Positions 23,752 to 33,282 are shown, counted from the first letter of the stretch. The stretch is DNA of 64,000 nt from GCA-2748575 sp965222725 (GCA_965222725.1 OZ244969.1:1674001-1738000); one strand, 5' to 3'. Program-made: numbers and translations. The notes: generated from the letters alone by a model not told the origin.

Positions 23752-25560
23752 GTGATTGAGAACATCCGAAACATTGCGATTATTGCCCACGTTGACCATG
23801 GTAAAACCACCCTGGTGGACAAGCTGCTGCAGCAATCCGGCACCCTGGGCCGCAATGATGACGTAGAGCGCGTTATGGACTCCAATGATCTGGAGAAAGA
23901 ACGCGGCATTACCATCCTGTCCAAGAACACAGCCATCCGCTGGAACGACTACCGCATCAATATTGTAGACACTCCCGGACACGCTGACTTTGGTGGTGAG
24001 GTGGAACGGGTTCTGTCCATGGTGGATTCAGTTTTATTGCTGGTGGATGCGGTTGATGGCCCCATGCCCCAGACCCGTTTCGTGACGCAAAAGGCCTTTG
24101 CGCAGGGTTTGAATCCGATTGTTGTCGTTAACAAAATCGACCGCCCCGGCGCCCGTCCCGATTGGGTGGTGGATCAGGTGTTTGACCTGTTCGATCGTCT
24201 GGGTGCTACTGATGAGCAGCTGGACTTTCCTATTATTTACGCTTCTGCACTCAATGGTATTGCCGGGCTTGATCCCGATGATATGAAAGAAGACATGACG
24301 CCCCTGTTCGAGGCTGTTGTGGAAAAAGTACATCCGCCTCAGGTGGAACTGGACAAACCTTTCCAGATGCAGATCAGCTCGCTGGACTATTCCAGCTACC
24401 TGGGGGTTATCGGTATTGGTCGTATCAAGCGGGGCAAGGCACGTACCAACATGCCCATTAAAGTGGTGGGTGCTGATGGCAAAACCCGCAACGGCCGGAT
24501 TCTGAAAATCATGGGCTACCACGGCCTGGAACGTGTGGACGTGGAAGAAGCCACTGCGGGTGATATTGTGTGTATCACCGGTATTGATGAACTGAATATT
24601 TCCGACACCCTGTGTGATCCGGAATGTGTGGAAGGTCTGCCGGCACTGACGGTGGATGAGCCCACCGTGAGCATGATGTTCTACGTTAACACCTCGCCTT
24701 TTGCCGGTAAGGAAGGCAAGTTTGTTACCTCCCGTAATATCCGCGAGCGCCTTGAAAAAGAATTGCTGCATAACGTGGCATTGCGCGTGGAAGATACCGA
24801 CAGCCCGGATAAATTCCGTGTGTCCGGTCGTGGTGAACTGCACCTGTCGGTATTGATTGAAAACATGCGTCGCGAAGGCTACGAGCTGGCCGTGGGTTGC
24901 CCCGAAGTGATCGTGAAGGAAATCGATGGCGTAGAGCAGGAACCTTACGAAAACGTCATGATCGACGTGGAAGACGAGCACCAGGGTGCTGTTATGGAGC
25001 AGCTGGGTCTGCGCAAGGGCGAGATGACCAACATGGTGCCCGATGGCAAAGGCCGTGTGCGCATGGAATTTGTGGTTCCGGCCCGTGGCCTGATCGGCTT
25101 CCGCTCCGAATTCCTGACCATGACTTCCGGTACCGGTATTCTTAACTCTACTTTTTCCCATTACGGCGTGGTGAAAGAAGGCGAAGTGATAAAGCGTCAG
25201 AATGGCGTGCTGGTGTCCATGATCAATGGTAAAACCCTGGGCTATGCCCTGTTTAACCTGCAGGATCGCGGCCGTCTGTTCATCGAGCCGAATATCGAAG
25301 TGTATGAAGGCCAGTTGATCGGTATTCACAGCCGCGGTAACGACCTGGTGGTAAACCCCACCAAAGCCAAGCAGCTTACCAACATTCGTGCCTCCGGCAG
25401 CGATGAAAACATTCTGCTGACACCGCCTATCCGCTTCTCTCTGGAACAGGCGCTGGACTTTATTGAAGATGATGAGCTGGTGGAAGTGACACCCAAGTCC
25501 ATTCGTTTGCGTAAAAAATTGCTGAAAGAGCATGAGCGTAAACGGGCAGGGCGTGCGTAG
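23752..25560 (+). CDS. typA: ribosome-associated GTPase TypA/BipA
   Basis: 602 residues starting at GTG 23752. Translation-factor GTPase with G1 AHVDHGKTT (12-20), G2 RGITI, G3 DTPGHADFGGEVER, G4 NKIDRP; then domain II, two EF-G-like alpha/beta domains and the BipA-specific C-terminal domain (LTPPIRFSLEQALDFIEDDELVEVTP). It acts on 50S ribosome assembly, mainly in cold or stress. A -10-like TATACT is at 23693-23698 without a good -35 box. It diverges from the PP-loop operon. Confidence 0.97.
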   Translation: MIENIRNIAIIAHVDHGKTTLVDKLLQQSGTLGRNDDVERVMDSNDLEKERGITILSKNTAIRWNDYRINIVDTPGHADFGGEVERVLSMVDSVLLLVDAVDGPMPQTRFVTQKAFAQGLNPIVVVNKIDRPGARPDWVVDQVFDLFDRLGATDEQLDFPIIYASALNGIAGLDPDDMKEDMTPLFEAVVEKVHPPQVELDKPFQMQISSLDYSSYLGVIGIGRIKRGKARTNMPIKVVGADGKTRNGRILKIMGYHGLERVDVEEATAGDIVCITGIDELNISDTLCDPECVEGLPALTVDEPTVSMMFYVNTSPFAGKEGKFVTSRNIRERLEKELLHNVALRVEDTDSPDKFRVSGRGELHLSVLIENMRREGYELAVGCPEVIVKEIDGVEQEPYENVMIDVEDEHQGAVMEQLGLRKGEMTNMVPDGKGRVRMEFVVPARGLIGFRSEFLTMTSGTGILNSTFSHYGVVKEGEVIKRQNGVLVSMINGKTLGYALFNLQDRGRLFIEPNIEVYEGQLIGIHSRGNDLVVNPTKAKQLTNIRASGSDENILLTPPIRFSLEQALDFIEDDELVEVTPKSIRLRKKLLKEHERKRAGRA

Positions 25561-25627
25561 GGTTGTGTATTACGCATAGATAGTTTTTTTGTTAGCAGGA
25601 TTAAAAAGCCAGGGAGGGTCTTATCTT

Positions 25628-28600
25628 ATGAAACAGTTGAAGTTTTTACTCTATATCACGATATTGCTGCTAACTGGTTGCGGAAGCAATGAGTTCGAAG
25701 AAAGCCGTCCTGATGATGAGGCAGATAACCGGGTAGAACTGACTTCTGTTCTGCTCGGAACCCGCTTCTCTGATCCCTATCTCAAAAGCTGCATCTTGCA
25801 ATGGGCTGCAGAAAATCACTGGTCTTACCTTGAAGAAGTGCAATCTCTTTACTGTGAGAAAGAGGTGTCTTCGCTTGATGGTCTCCAACCATTCACCTAT
25901 CTGAAGGAAGTCGATCTGGTTATCCCAAGCCTGAGCGCTGAGGATATTGACGTGCTCGCGTCACTGCCGTTGACGCTGTTCGATCAGGCACCGGAGTACC
26001 TGTTTAACAGTGGTCACCAAGAAGATGCCATTCCTCGTATTTTCAAGCCGTTGAACAGCAGGCTTCCGACTGTAAAAGCTGGGAGTCGCGTCACCAAGGC
26101 TGTGATTGTCGTGGATCATGACAGCAGTAATACCGTTCTTGATCCTGAGAGTATATGGTGGCGAGTTGATGAACTGGACCCATCCCGCGGGATTGAGATG
26201 GGCGCAAAGAAGATTAACTCTCATGTAAGTCTTCATTGGGTACATGGTTACGTATCTGATGAGGAGCCTTTCTCGAATCAGTTGACTCTCGCAGAGGCCA
26301 GGCTGGAGCGCATCCATGACGACGGATTCCGTGTTGAAGCCTGGGTGTCCGGTTGGGATGTTGACGTACTTCTGATTCCACATGAGAAAGCGCTCAGTGA
26401 AATGGAAGGTGTTAATGCCGACCTTCTGAGCTGTATTCAAAGAACCGCCAATGACTCGGGTTGGGTAACAAATTGGGATGTGACGAGTATTAATTGCCAC
26501 GGCGAGGGTCTTTCGGACCTGAGTGGAATTCACTTGTTTCCTTACGTGACAGATATTGATGTAGCGCACAACCAGATAACCGGTTTCTATATATTATTGG
26601 ATTCCCTCCCTGAATTGGAAATTCTGGATATAAGCCATAATCAGTTGACCAGAGCTTTGCTTAGTGACGACGTGGAGATTTATCAGGAAGGCCATCAATA
26701 TTTACCGTCATGGAAAAACAACTGGAATGTCTATAAAGAAAATGACATATGGTGGGTGAATATGTCAGGTGCAGAGCCTGATGCGGACTACGCGTTGTAT
26801 GGTGCCAGGTTTGACAGTTATGCTCAGGGAGGATATGAGTTTCTTGTTTCTGATGAATTGCATGAAGATGTCAATATAGCTCCGGATGTGATTGCGGGTT
26901 TCCCGGTATTTCTTCGCTTGTATGAGCAGGAAAGTGATGATGCGACGATTCCACTATATCTGGTGGGAGAGTCCACTTACGGAGTTAACTGCCCCTTATA
27001 TATTGATAATTGTTATTCTCTGAATGCGAGCCGGTTGTTGGTGATGCGTCAGTCTACATTCACTGAAAAGGGCTGGTTTCTTGCCTCTATGGATGGTCCT
27101 CAGCAGGAGGTGGTTCGCTTTCCCGCAGGTTCCCCAGTTTGGCCTATCGCGGACGAGGAAGAGCAGATTGTATTTATTAAGAATGAAAAAAATTTGTTTC
27201 TCCTGGATATATCAACGCCGGAGCTAGCCAGTCAAGGCTTTGTTTTTGTGGCAGATTTCCCGGATGGGGTGGAAGGCTTTGCAGAATACCAATTGACTGG
27301 CGGGCAGCTTTGGGGGATTGGCGCTGTTCAAAATGGCGGCATTACCAAGCAGACATATCGTTTGGATATGGCCACAAAAAAATGGACTCGACTTCTGGAC
27401 CTGAACTTGCACCCTATAAGCTCAGAGGTGGCGGAATCAACAGATTCAATCGGCGGTGTCAAAATTCTGATTCCCAGTGGTTCCAGCTATTGGGTGGAGT
27501 ATTGGGACGGCGAAACTCAGCAATGGCAATTGCAGGCTGATGTTTCTTTACAAGAATGGCACGGAGAAATCGCTCTTTCGGATGGGTATCGCTATCGTTG
27601 TTTCAATGGCTCGCAATATCGTCGAGCTGAAGGTGTCGGGGAACATTTCGAATTGATTAGCCTGCCTTTGGAAATTTATATCCGCGAGTTTGATTCCTGG
27701 GTTTCACTCCCTATGTCAACCTTTGATTCATTGTATGGTGGTGTGGAATCAATTGAGCAGTCCGGGCAGACGCTGAGCATCCGTAGCAGGCGTTACTCAC
27801 AAACCTATGACCCTGCTGCAGATAGCGAGCATCCTTACCGGGCTATTTTAAACCTTGACTGGTTCCCGGATTCGGAATTGAGACGGTGCCTGGCGGATCA
27901 ATACGGGGCGGAGCCCACCATTGCGATCACCGAGATTCGTAGCCTGAATTGTGAAGGGTACGGTATTTCCATGGATCAAGGGCTAGAGCGGCTTGTTTTT
28001 CTGGAAGAACTTAATTTGAGTGCTAATGGTATCAATTTCATCGGTGGTTACTCATTTGCCTCTGTGCGTGGTTCTGATGTGCCTCAAGGCGTTTTGGGGC
28101 TGGTCGGGTTGCGATACCTGGATTTGTCATATAACAACTTAACCGTGATTCCCCGGTTAGAGCCTTTTAAACATCTGGAATTGCTTGATTTGACGGCCAA
28201 TGAAATCGCAGAGAGCCGAGCTTTTCCAGATACGGTTGAGGTTGTCCTGACCGGCAATCCATTGGCTCTTGATGCCGTAAATTTCAATGTTGAGTACATT
28301 GATAACCAATGGCACCTCCATATACAGGATTATGACCCCAGACTGATTTATAGTCTGTTTGTCAGCGAGCTGTATCTGGAAGGCGAAGAGGATGGAATAG
28401 TGTGGAACCGGGACAATCAACTGGTCTTTCCGGTTCAATATGTGGAGAACGATCATATTATTATTCCCGACTCGCTGTTAAGTGAGGTCAATTGGCTTAC
28501 TGTGGGGGTTGAGTCTGTGGAGGGCTTGAGTAGCCCTGTGGTGCCAACGCAAAAGTTACTGGATACCGATGGCTTCTGGCGGGACCTGGGTGTTCATATG

Positions 28601-29371
28601 CTCAGGGTGGATGATGGGTATGGGGGAGTCACTCCTTATGGCTGGCTCTCCTTTGATAGTTCTTCATTCCGTATAAGGCAAGGCTCCACCCAGCAAGACA
28701 TCATGCTGCCTTCCTTGTGGGGACGACCAAGGCATATGTCTATTTGGGAGAATCAGGTTTATTTCCTGGAGGAAAACACAGTTCTTAACTATGAGCTCGA
28801 AAGCCAGGTATATGATTATTTGCCTCCGATACCAACAGCCGGGTCCGAGGAGCAGATTCTTGCGTTTGAGAATGGGCTTTATTATCTGGAGTCTGAAGCG
28901 GCAGGTGAGTTCTTCAGGTTATGGGTTTGGAGAAATGATACCCGTGAGTGGCGTGTGGTGCATCAATTCGAAGCGTCAGGTAGCTGGCAATTAATGTTGT
29001 CGGAGGCTGATGAGGGTGTTGTCGTTGGTGTTTTATCTCTGGACGGAGAGTTTTTGGTCTACTCTTGCGGTTTGAGCGGATGTGCCTCAGATGCAATGTT
29101 GGAAGTAAATCTGCCCGGAGAGTATGCAGCTGGTATAGATGGGCTGCAGTTGCACCATGGCAGTGCTTATCTATTGGGGTGGGAGACAATTGTTCAGATA
29201 GACCTGGCTTCAGGAGCGATATCTGCCGAGCAACGTTTTTTTGAGAGTTATGATGTTTCTCTGGATTATGCTGGCTATACCGGCAACAGCTTCATCTACA
29301 GCGGTGACCGTGAGTGTATAGAAGGAGAGTGTGGCGTTCGCCTGTTCGAATACACCCCCGAAGCCAGATAA
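25628..29371 (+). CDS. large lipoprotein with three leucine-rich-repeat modules
   Basis: 1247 residues, no family recognised. A lipobox signal (LLLTGC, Cys near residue 17) predicts a lipid-anchored, probably outer-membrane protein. Three similar modules can be seen at about 38-110, 262-341 and 741-860: each starts with a Leu/Cys segment, then a SL.C motif, then leucine-rich repeats such as LEILDISHNQL and LRYLDLSYNNL. Between and after them are beta-rich stretches that look like propeller or Kelch-type blades. By eye the gene is richer in A and T than its neighbours, which suggests transfer. GGGAGG lies upstream. A second lipoprotein gene follows after 126 bp. Confidence 0.7.
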   Translation: MKQLKFLLYITILLLTGCGSNEFEESRPDDEADNRVELTSVLLGTRFSDPYLKSCILQWAAENHWSYLEEVQSLYCEKEVSSLDGLQPFTYLKEVDLVIPSLSAEDIDVLASLPLTLFDQAPEYLFNSGHQEDAIPRIFKPLNSRLPTVKAGSRVTKAVIVVDHDSSNTVLDPESIWWRVDELDPSRGIEMGAKKINSHVSLHWVHGYVSDEEPFSNQLTLAEARLERIHDDGFRVEAWVSGWDVDVLLIPHEKALSEMEGVNADLLSCIQRTANDSGWVTNWDVTSINCHGEGLSDLSGIHLFPYVTDIDVAHNQITGFYILLDSLPELEILDISHNQLTRALLSDDVEIYQEGHQYLPSWKNNWNVYKENDIWWVNMSGAEPDADYALYGARFDSYAQGGYEFLVSDELHEDVNIAPDVIAGFPVFLRLYEQESDDATIPLYLVGESTYGVNCPLYIDNCYSLNASRLLVMRQSTFTEKGWFLASMDGPQQEVVRFPAGSPVWPIADEEEQIVFIKNEKNLFLLDISTPELASQGFVFVADFPDGVEGFAEYQLTGGQLWGIGAVQNGGITKQTYRLDMATKKWTRLLDLNLHPISSEVAESTDSIGGVKILIPSGSSYWVEYWDGETQQWQLQADVSLQEWHGEIALSDGYRYRCFNGSQYRRAEGVGEHFELISLPLEIYIREFDSWVSLPMSTFDSLYGGVESIEQSGQTLSIRSRRYSQTYDPAADSEHPYRAILNLDWFPDSELRRCLADQYGAEPTIAITEIRSLNCEGYGISMDQGLERLVFLEELNLSANGINFIGGYSFASVRGSDVPQGVLGLVGLRYLDLSYNNLTVIPRLEPFKHLELLDLTANEIAESRAFPDTVEVVLTGNPLALDAVNFNVEYIDNQWHLHIQDYDPRLIYSLFVSELYLEGEEDGIVWNRDNQLVFPVQYVENDHIIIPDSLLSEVNWLTVGVESVEGLSSPVVPTQKLLDTDGFWRDLGVHMLRVDDGYGGVTPYGWLSFDSSSFRIRQGSTQQDIMLPSLWGRPRHMSIWENQVYFLEENTVLNYELESQVYDYLPPIPTAGSEEQILAFENGLYYLESEAAGEFFRLWVWRNDTREWRVVHQFEASGSWQLMLSEADEGVVVGVLSLDGEFLVYSCGLSGCASDAMLEVNLPGEYAAGIDGLQLHHGSAYLLGWETIVQIDLASGAISAEQRFFESYDVSLDYAGYTGNSFIYSGDRECIEGECGVRLFEYTPEAR

Positions 29372-29497
29372 TTCAGATGCCCCATTTTAATCCACCCCTA
29401 CCCCTTTTAATAAGCCGGCTATCTATCGTTTGGTAGATAGTCGTTGTGTTTCTCTGGTGATAGCGTCAAATAATCAAATAAAATCAGGGAGATAATA

Positions 29498-30835
29498 ATG
29501 TCAACGAAAAGACTGCTAACAACTTTATGTCTGGGGGCTGCTCTGGGGGCACTGTCAGGTTGTGGTGGAAACGAAACACCCACGGAATGGGATTTATTGG
29601 TTAATAAACCCAGGCTGGTGAGTTTCGATTCCGCCGACGAGTTTCGGGTGATCACCCCTGGTGCCGGATCGGAATCCAGTTTCACCTATTTCAATGCTCA
29701 GGGCGAAGAAACTGCCTCTGAGTCTCAGGCCATTGATGCGGGCCTGCATTCATTCTTTGCCAACACTGCTGATGGGTTTGTTCGTGTGGAGAGTAATGTC
29801 GCTGACGCCATTGTGGTGGTACAAAAATATGACACCGCCAATCAGCTGGTTTGGGAGTCGCAATTTGCTTACCTGCATCTGAACCCTGCGCCGGAAGTAG
29901 AGCTGCAGGTAGAGGGTGAACAGATTCTGCTAACCGAGTTTTATGACACCCGTTATAGCGGGCGGATTAGTGTGCTGGGCGCCAACGGCGATCTGCTGGG
30001 GGCCAGAACCGTGAGCGATACCAGTGGTGTAAGTCGTGCGTCCTATACGTCGGGCAGCGGCAACCTGCGCTATCTGACCCGGATTCCTGGTGCCATGCCG
30101 CATTTCGAGCTGCACTCTGTCTCACTGTCAGGTGATGTTGTTGTTATTCCTGACCCGGGTGAGTTCGGGTATCTGGGGGCGCAAACTGTTCTGCTGACGC
30201 CGCTGACCGATAATGATTTTGAATTAAGTGCCTACGCACTGGATGGCAGCGAGCTTTGGACTGCCAGTGTTGAAGGAACGCTGGGCGCATTCCATTCCAA
30301 GGATGTCTTTACCGCGGGTGGCAAGCTTTACACCGTGCTCCACACGGTGAGCGGGGATACGGCCACCTTTGAAGTGCGTTCCCACAATGCAACCGGGCAA
30401 ACGGAATGGACCCACAGTTTCACACAAACCAGCAGCCGTGAGCACAGCTATGGCCAGCTGCAAGTGCGTGAGGACACGAATGGTGGTGTGATTGTCAGTT
30501 ACCGGAAACGTTTCGCGACCGGCCCGGTTGTGGGTGACAGCAATATCCTGACCCTCCAGGATTTCAAGCATCAGATTTTTCATCACAGGTTGGACGCTGA
30601 TGGCGAACCGATAACGAAAATCGCTGAAAAACCCCATGGTTTTGTTAACCAGGTGAGCTGTTCCATTGGTATGCCACCTGTTTGTACAACTTTCGAAAAT
30701 GACAAGTCGGAGGGCATTTCAGAGAACCTGGCACTGCACGTTACCAATGATGGTGGACTGGTAACGCTTGGCAGGTATCAGGGCCCTGATCAGGCTTCTG
30801 TGGTTCGTCGTATCGCGAAGTACGCGGCACCGTAA
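29498..30835 (+). CDS. lipoprotein of unknown function, likely beta-propeller
   Basis: 445 residues with a clear lipobox (LSGCGG, Cys near residue 22). The rest is beta-rich with repeated short motifs of the form LDA.G....W and a run of about 40-residue units, suggesting a beta-propeller. No enzyme motif was seen. GGGAGA precedes the ATG. It follows the LRR lipoprotein in the same direction and ends at a strong terminator, so the two may be co-transcribed. A small hairpin (29419-29440) without a T-run lies between them. Confidence 0.7.
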   Translation: MSTKRLLTTLCLGAALGALSGCGGNETPTEWDLLVNKPRLVSFDSADEFRVITPGAGSESSFTYFNAQGEETASESQAIDAGLHSFFANTADGFVRVESNVADAIVVVQKYDTANQLVWESQFAYLHLNPAPEVELQVEGEQILLTEFYDTRYSGRISVLGANGDLLGARTVSDTSGVSRASYTSGSGNLRYLTRIPGAMPHFELHSVSLSGDVVVIPDPGEFGYLGAQTVLLTPLTDNDFELSAYALDGSELWTASVEGTLGAFHSKDVFTAGGKLYTVLHTVSGDTATFEVRSHNATGQTEWTHSFTQTSSREHSYGQLQVREDTNGGVIVSYRKRFATGPVVGDSNILTLQDFKHQIFHHRLDADGEPITKIAEKPHGFVNQVSCSIGMPPVCTTFENDKSEGISENLALHVTNDGGLVTLGRYQGPDQASVVRRIAKYAAP

Positions 30836-30862
30836 CTGATATTGATTAAGGACTGATATTTA

Positions 30863-30900
30863 AACGAGAACGGGCGCACCAATCTGCGCCCGTTCTTGTT
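30863..30900 (+). terminator. intrinsic terminator after the second lipoprotein
   Basis: A 16-bp stem with one G-U pair: arms 30863-30878 and 30885-30900, core AGAACGGGCGCA. The right arm ends TTCTTGTT, a weak T-run. The rest of the gap to 31100 holds no gene. Confidence 0.8.
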
Positions 30901-31099
30901 GTAGCACGCCAGCCTGGCGCAATACGCCGACGCCAACCCACATTGTGCTTAATGCGCGGCAAACTCGAATCCCTCATCCAGCAGTGCTAAAAATAGTTTC
31001 CACATCGGATTGGTATGTCTATTCTAATTTAATGCCGTAGCATTACCGTCGACGCGCGATAGCGCACCCCTTTTTGCTTAATCTCAATGGAGAATCATT

Positions 31100-31864
31100 A
31101 TGTCTAACAAGGTCCAGGAAGCGATGGATCAGTTCCTCAACGGTCCTGCCGTTGAAAAAGCAAGGGAGCTGGTTGAAAGGCTTGAGGAGCAGCTGGAAAG
31201 AGCCCAGGCTCAGGTTCAGAAAGCCCGGGAGAAACTGGTATCCGCACAGGAAAAACTGCGAGCCAGAGCGACCTCTGCGGCGCAATCGGCTGTTGAGCAG
31301 GCTCAGGAAGCGTTGGAATCGGCGCTTGAACTCTTGTCTGAGCGCAGTAAGGAATTGAGCGAGGCCAAGCTGGATGTCCAGATCGCCCAGATTCGTGAAA
31401 AACTGATCGAAACCGAGCAAAACCTTCGCGAGAAGCTGGTAGAAAAAGAACAGGAAGTCCGTGCCCGCATCGAAGATGAAGTGGAAGACGCGATCGAGAA
31501 AACCCGTGCCCAGATCCGCAAGGCGCTGGAAAGCAAATACGCCAAGTCGCTGAAAGATTATCAAAAGCGGATCGAGAAAAAGGTTCGTGAAACCGCCAAG
31601 CGGGTAGAGAAGAAAGAAAAGGCATTGCTGAAAAAAGCCTCCAGGAAAAAGGCTGCGGTTAAGAAGAAAGCCGCCAAAAAGCCTGCTGCAAAAAAAGCGG
31701 CACCGAAAAAGGCAGCCGCCAAGAAAAAGGCCGCTACCAAAAAGGCAGCCACCAAGAAAGCGGCTGTAAAGAAGAAAGCAGCCGCAAAAAAAGCGCCACC
31801 CAAGAAGAAAGCCGCCGCCAAGAAAAAGGCAGCAGCTAAACGCCCCGCGGCGAAAAAGTCATAA
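31100..31864 (+). CDS. histone H1-like / AlgP-like protein
   Basis: 254 residues in two parts. Residues 1-175 are a long charged coiled coil rich in Glu, Gln, Ala and Arg. Residues 176-254 are an almost pure Lys/Ala/Pro tail built of KKAAxKK-type repeats, like the DNA-binding tails of AlgP, PhaF and eukaryotic H1. It probably binds DNA non-specifically or tethers granules; whether it is a phasin is unclear because no phasin neighbours are present. GGAGA lies before the ATG and a strong terminator follows. The repeats make the locus prone to length change. Confidence 0.8.
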   Translation: MSNKVQEAMDQFLNGPAVEKARELVERLEEQLERAQAQVQKAREKLVSAQEKLRARATSAAQSAVEQAQEALESALELLSERSKELSEAKLDVQIAQIREKLIETEQNLREKLVEKEQEVRARIEDEVEDAIEKTRAQIRKALESKYAKSLKDYQKRIEKKVRETAKRVEKKEKALLKKASRKKAAVKKKAAKKPAAKKAAPKKAAAKKKAATKKAATKKAAVKKKAAAKKAPPKKKAAAKKKAAAKRPAAKKS

Positions 31865-31887
31865 CGACTTCTGATCGTTAGCAAATT

Positions 31888-31925
31888 AAAGCCCGCTAAA
31901 TCCATGATTTAGCGGGCTTTTTTTT
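31888..31925 (+). terminator. intrinsic terminator after the H1-like gene
   Basis: AAAGCCCGCTAAAT (31888-31901), loop CCATG, then ATTTAGCGGGCTTT and a T-run to 31925: a 14-bp perfect stem. Confidence 0.93.
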
Positions 31926-31982
31926 GTGGCAGCGTTTTCTTGCCTATACTCCAGGTACCCGAGAACGGAGTCCCCTATCCTC

Positions 31983-32732
31983 ATGTCCCAAGAGCTGTTT
32001 CGATTAAATCCGCATGAGCACCGTCGCGATAACATGGAGCGGTATGTGGTGTTGCAAAAGTCGGTGTCTGCATCCAAGCCGGAAGACAAAGTTGCGTTGC
32101 TGCGCATGCGCTTTGAAGTCTTGCCGTTGAATATTCAGCAGAAAATCGGAGACCAGCAAAAAGTTTTACCCATGAGCTGCCGCACCCGAATGGATGCCAT
32201 CATTGATCGCAGTGAAGGTTCCGTGGAGTTTTTGCTGAACGAGCCGGATGCCGCCCTGCCGGAGGAGCTCAGGGGGGCAGGTATCGGCAGTTATATATTG
32301 TCGGAGATGATTCGCTGGGCTCAGATGGTATCCGGTGATCTGCGGGTGGTGCCTGTCAAGATCAGCACGCCACAAACAGCCGGAACAGGGCAGGAGCAGC
32401 GCTATGGGTTGTTTTTCCGGCAGTTCGGGTTTCAACTGGCGAATCAGGCAGGGAAGGGGGTGTTTGCCCTGTCTGACTCGGTGGCAGGGCTGCGGGCCCA
32501 TGTGAATACCCGAAAGATAGAGCGGGTGAGCCTGGCAACCTGGGGTAACGAATGGCTGGATAAAACCGTCGGTCTGGCCAATCAGCTCCGGGAGGAATCT
32601 CTGAGCCATCAGCTTTGCCGTGAGCAGATCATCCAGCTACAACACCACAGGGCGGCACCCCTGCCGTATTTCTCCGGCGCGCTGATTGGCACTGTAGTGG
32701 GCCTGATTGTCGGGCTGTTGATTTCCTTATAA
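31983..32732 (+). CDS. GNAT-like acyltransferase with a C-terminal membrane anchor
   Basis: About 249 residues. The middle has a GNAT-like acetyl-CoA motif (LRGAGIGSYILSEMIRWAQ) and further on RYGLFFRQFGF, which resembles the family's motif B. The end (about 228-249) is one hydrophobic helix with GxxxG spacing, so the protein is tail-anchored in the inner membrane. A membrane-tethered GNAT is unusual. Substrate unknown. ATG 31983 is chosen over upstream GTG 31926 because the frame before it overlaps the preceding terminator and a -10-like TATACT (31945-31950). Confidence 0.6.
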   Translation: MSQELFRLNPHEHRRDNMERYVVLQKSVSASKPEDKVALLRMRFEVLPLNIQQKIGDQQKVLPMSCRTRMDAIIDRSEGSVEFLLNEPDAALPEELRGAGIGSYILSEMIRWAQMVSGDLRVVPVKISTPQTAGTGQEQRYGLFFRQFGFQLANQAGKGVFALSDSVAGLRAHVNTRKIERVSLATWGNEWLDKTVGLANQLREESLSHQLCREQIIQLQHHRAAPLPYFSGALIGTVVGLIVGLLISL

Positions 32733-32862
32733 GAAATAAAAATGTGAACCAGACACCCTTATTACAAAAGTGAAACAAAGAATCGCTGGTTGACCCGGTC
32801 GGGTTCCATTAAAGTTTCGCACTATGGTTCATAAAATATACAATTTGCAGGTTTGAGAACCA

Positions 32863-32890
32863 GTTACCTTGGCAATGTTGTACAGGTAAC
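32863..32890. promoter_or_regulatory. inverted repeat upstream of a small gene
   Basis: GTTACCT (32863-32869) and AGGTAAC (32884-32890) form a perfect 7-bp dyad with a 14-base loop. It lies about 90 bases before the small gene at 32979, in a gap of 246 bp that also holds the dyad ACCCG-GT-CGGGT at 32793-32804. They could be operators or leader hairpins; no good promoter was identified. Confidence 0.4.
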
Positions 32891-32978
32891 AGCCATTTTG
32901 ATCGCAGGGTGAGATCATGATGGCTCAATAATGATGATTTGTAGTTTTTTATTGCGCTTGTGTTTGATGAGGTTTGTT

Positions 32979-33149
32979 ATGCGAGAAATAATGACCAAGT
33001 TCAGGGAGCTTGTGCGTGAGCGCGCGCAGGAGAAAAAGCATGGACAGCAAGCAGGAAGTACCATGGCTGATACCAAGAAGCAGCCCGCTGAATGGGAAAT
33101 GAGTAGTGATGACGCGCTGCGAGCCCCAATTGTGTCTGGATATAAATAG
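32979..33149 (+). CDS. small charged protein, orphan
   Basis: 56 residues, highly charged (MREIMTKFRELVRERAQEKK at the start), no signal or membrane segment, no family recognised. TGAGG lies six bases before the ATG. Evidence that it is real: a proper ribosome site, and a strong intrinsic terminator 51 bases after the stop. An in-frame ATG at 32991 is an alternative start. Confidence 0.5.
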   Translation: MREIMTKFRELVRERAQEKKHGQQAGSTMADTKKQPAEWEMSSDDALRAPIVSGYK

Positions 33150-33200
33150 TGTCCGGGTATAAGTAACGCGCTTTATTGCCTGCCTGGTTCAGGAATTCTG

Positions 33201-33230
33201 AAAAAACCCAGCTATATGCTGGGTTTTTTT
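33201..33230 (+). terminator. intrinsic terminator after the 56-aa gene
   Basis: AAAAAACCCAGC, loop TATAT, GCTGGGTTTTTTT: a 12-bp stem with a T-run. Confidence 0.9.
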
Positions 33231-33282
33231 ATGCCTTGCAACCGGCGAGTCACATAAAGTTGCAAAAATGTTCAGATTGGAT

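Noticed and set aside
24034..25533. A 499-codon open frame on the minus strand inside typA
   Set aside because: It lies wholly opposite typA, its translation is rich in His, Gln and Phe with no domain pattern, and no ribosome site was seen. It is a codon-use shadow.
29419..29440. Hairpin between the two lipoprotein genes as a terminator
   Set aside because: The 7-bp stem is A/T-rich and has no T-run, so it is not counted as a terminator.
31640..31860. Short tandem repeats as a CRISPR or non-coding satellite
   Set aside because: They are the codons of the Lys/Ala tail of the H1-like protein, in frame, with no unique spacers.
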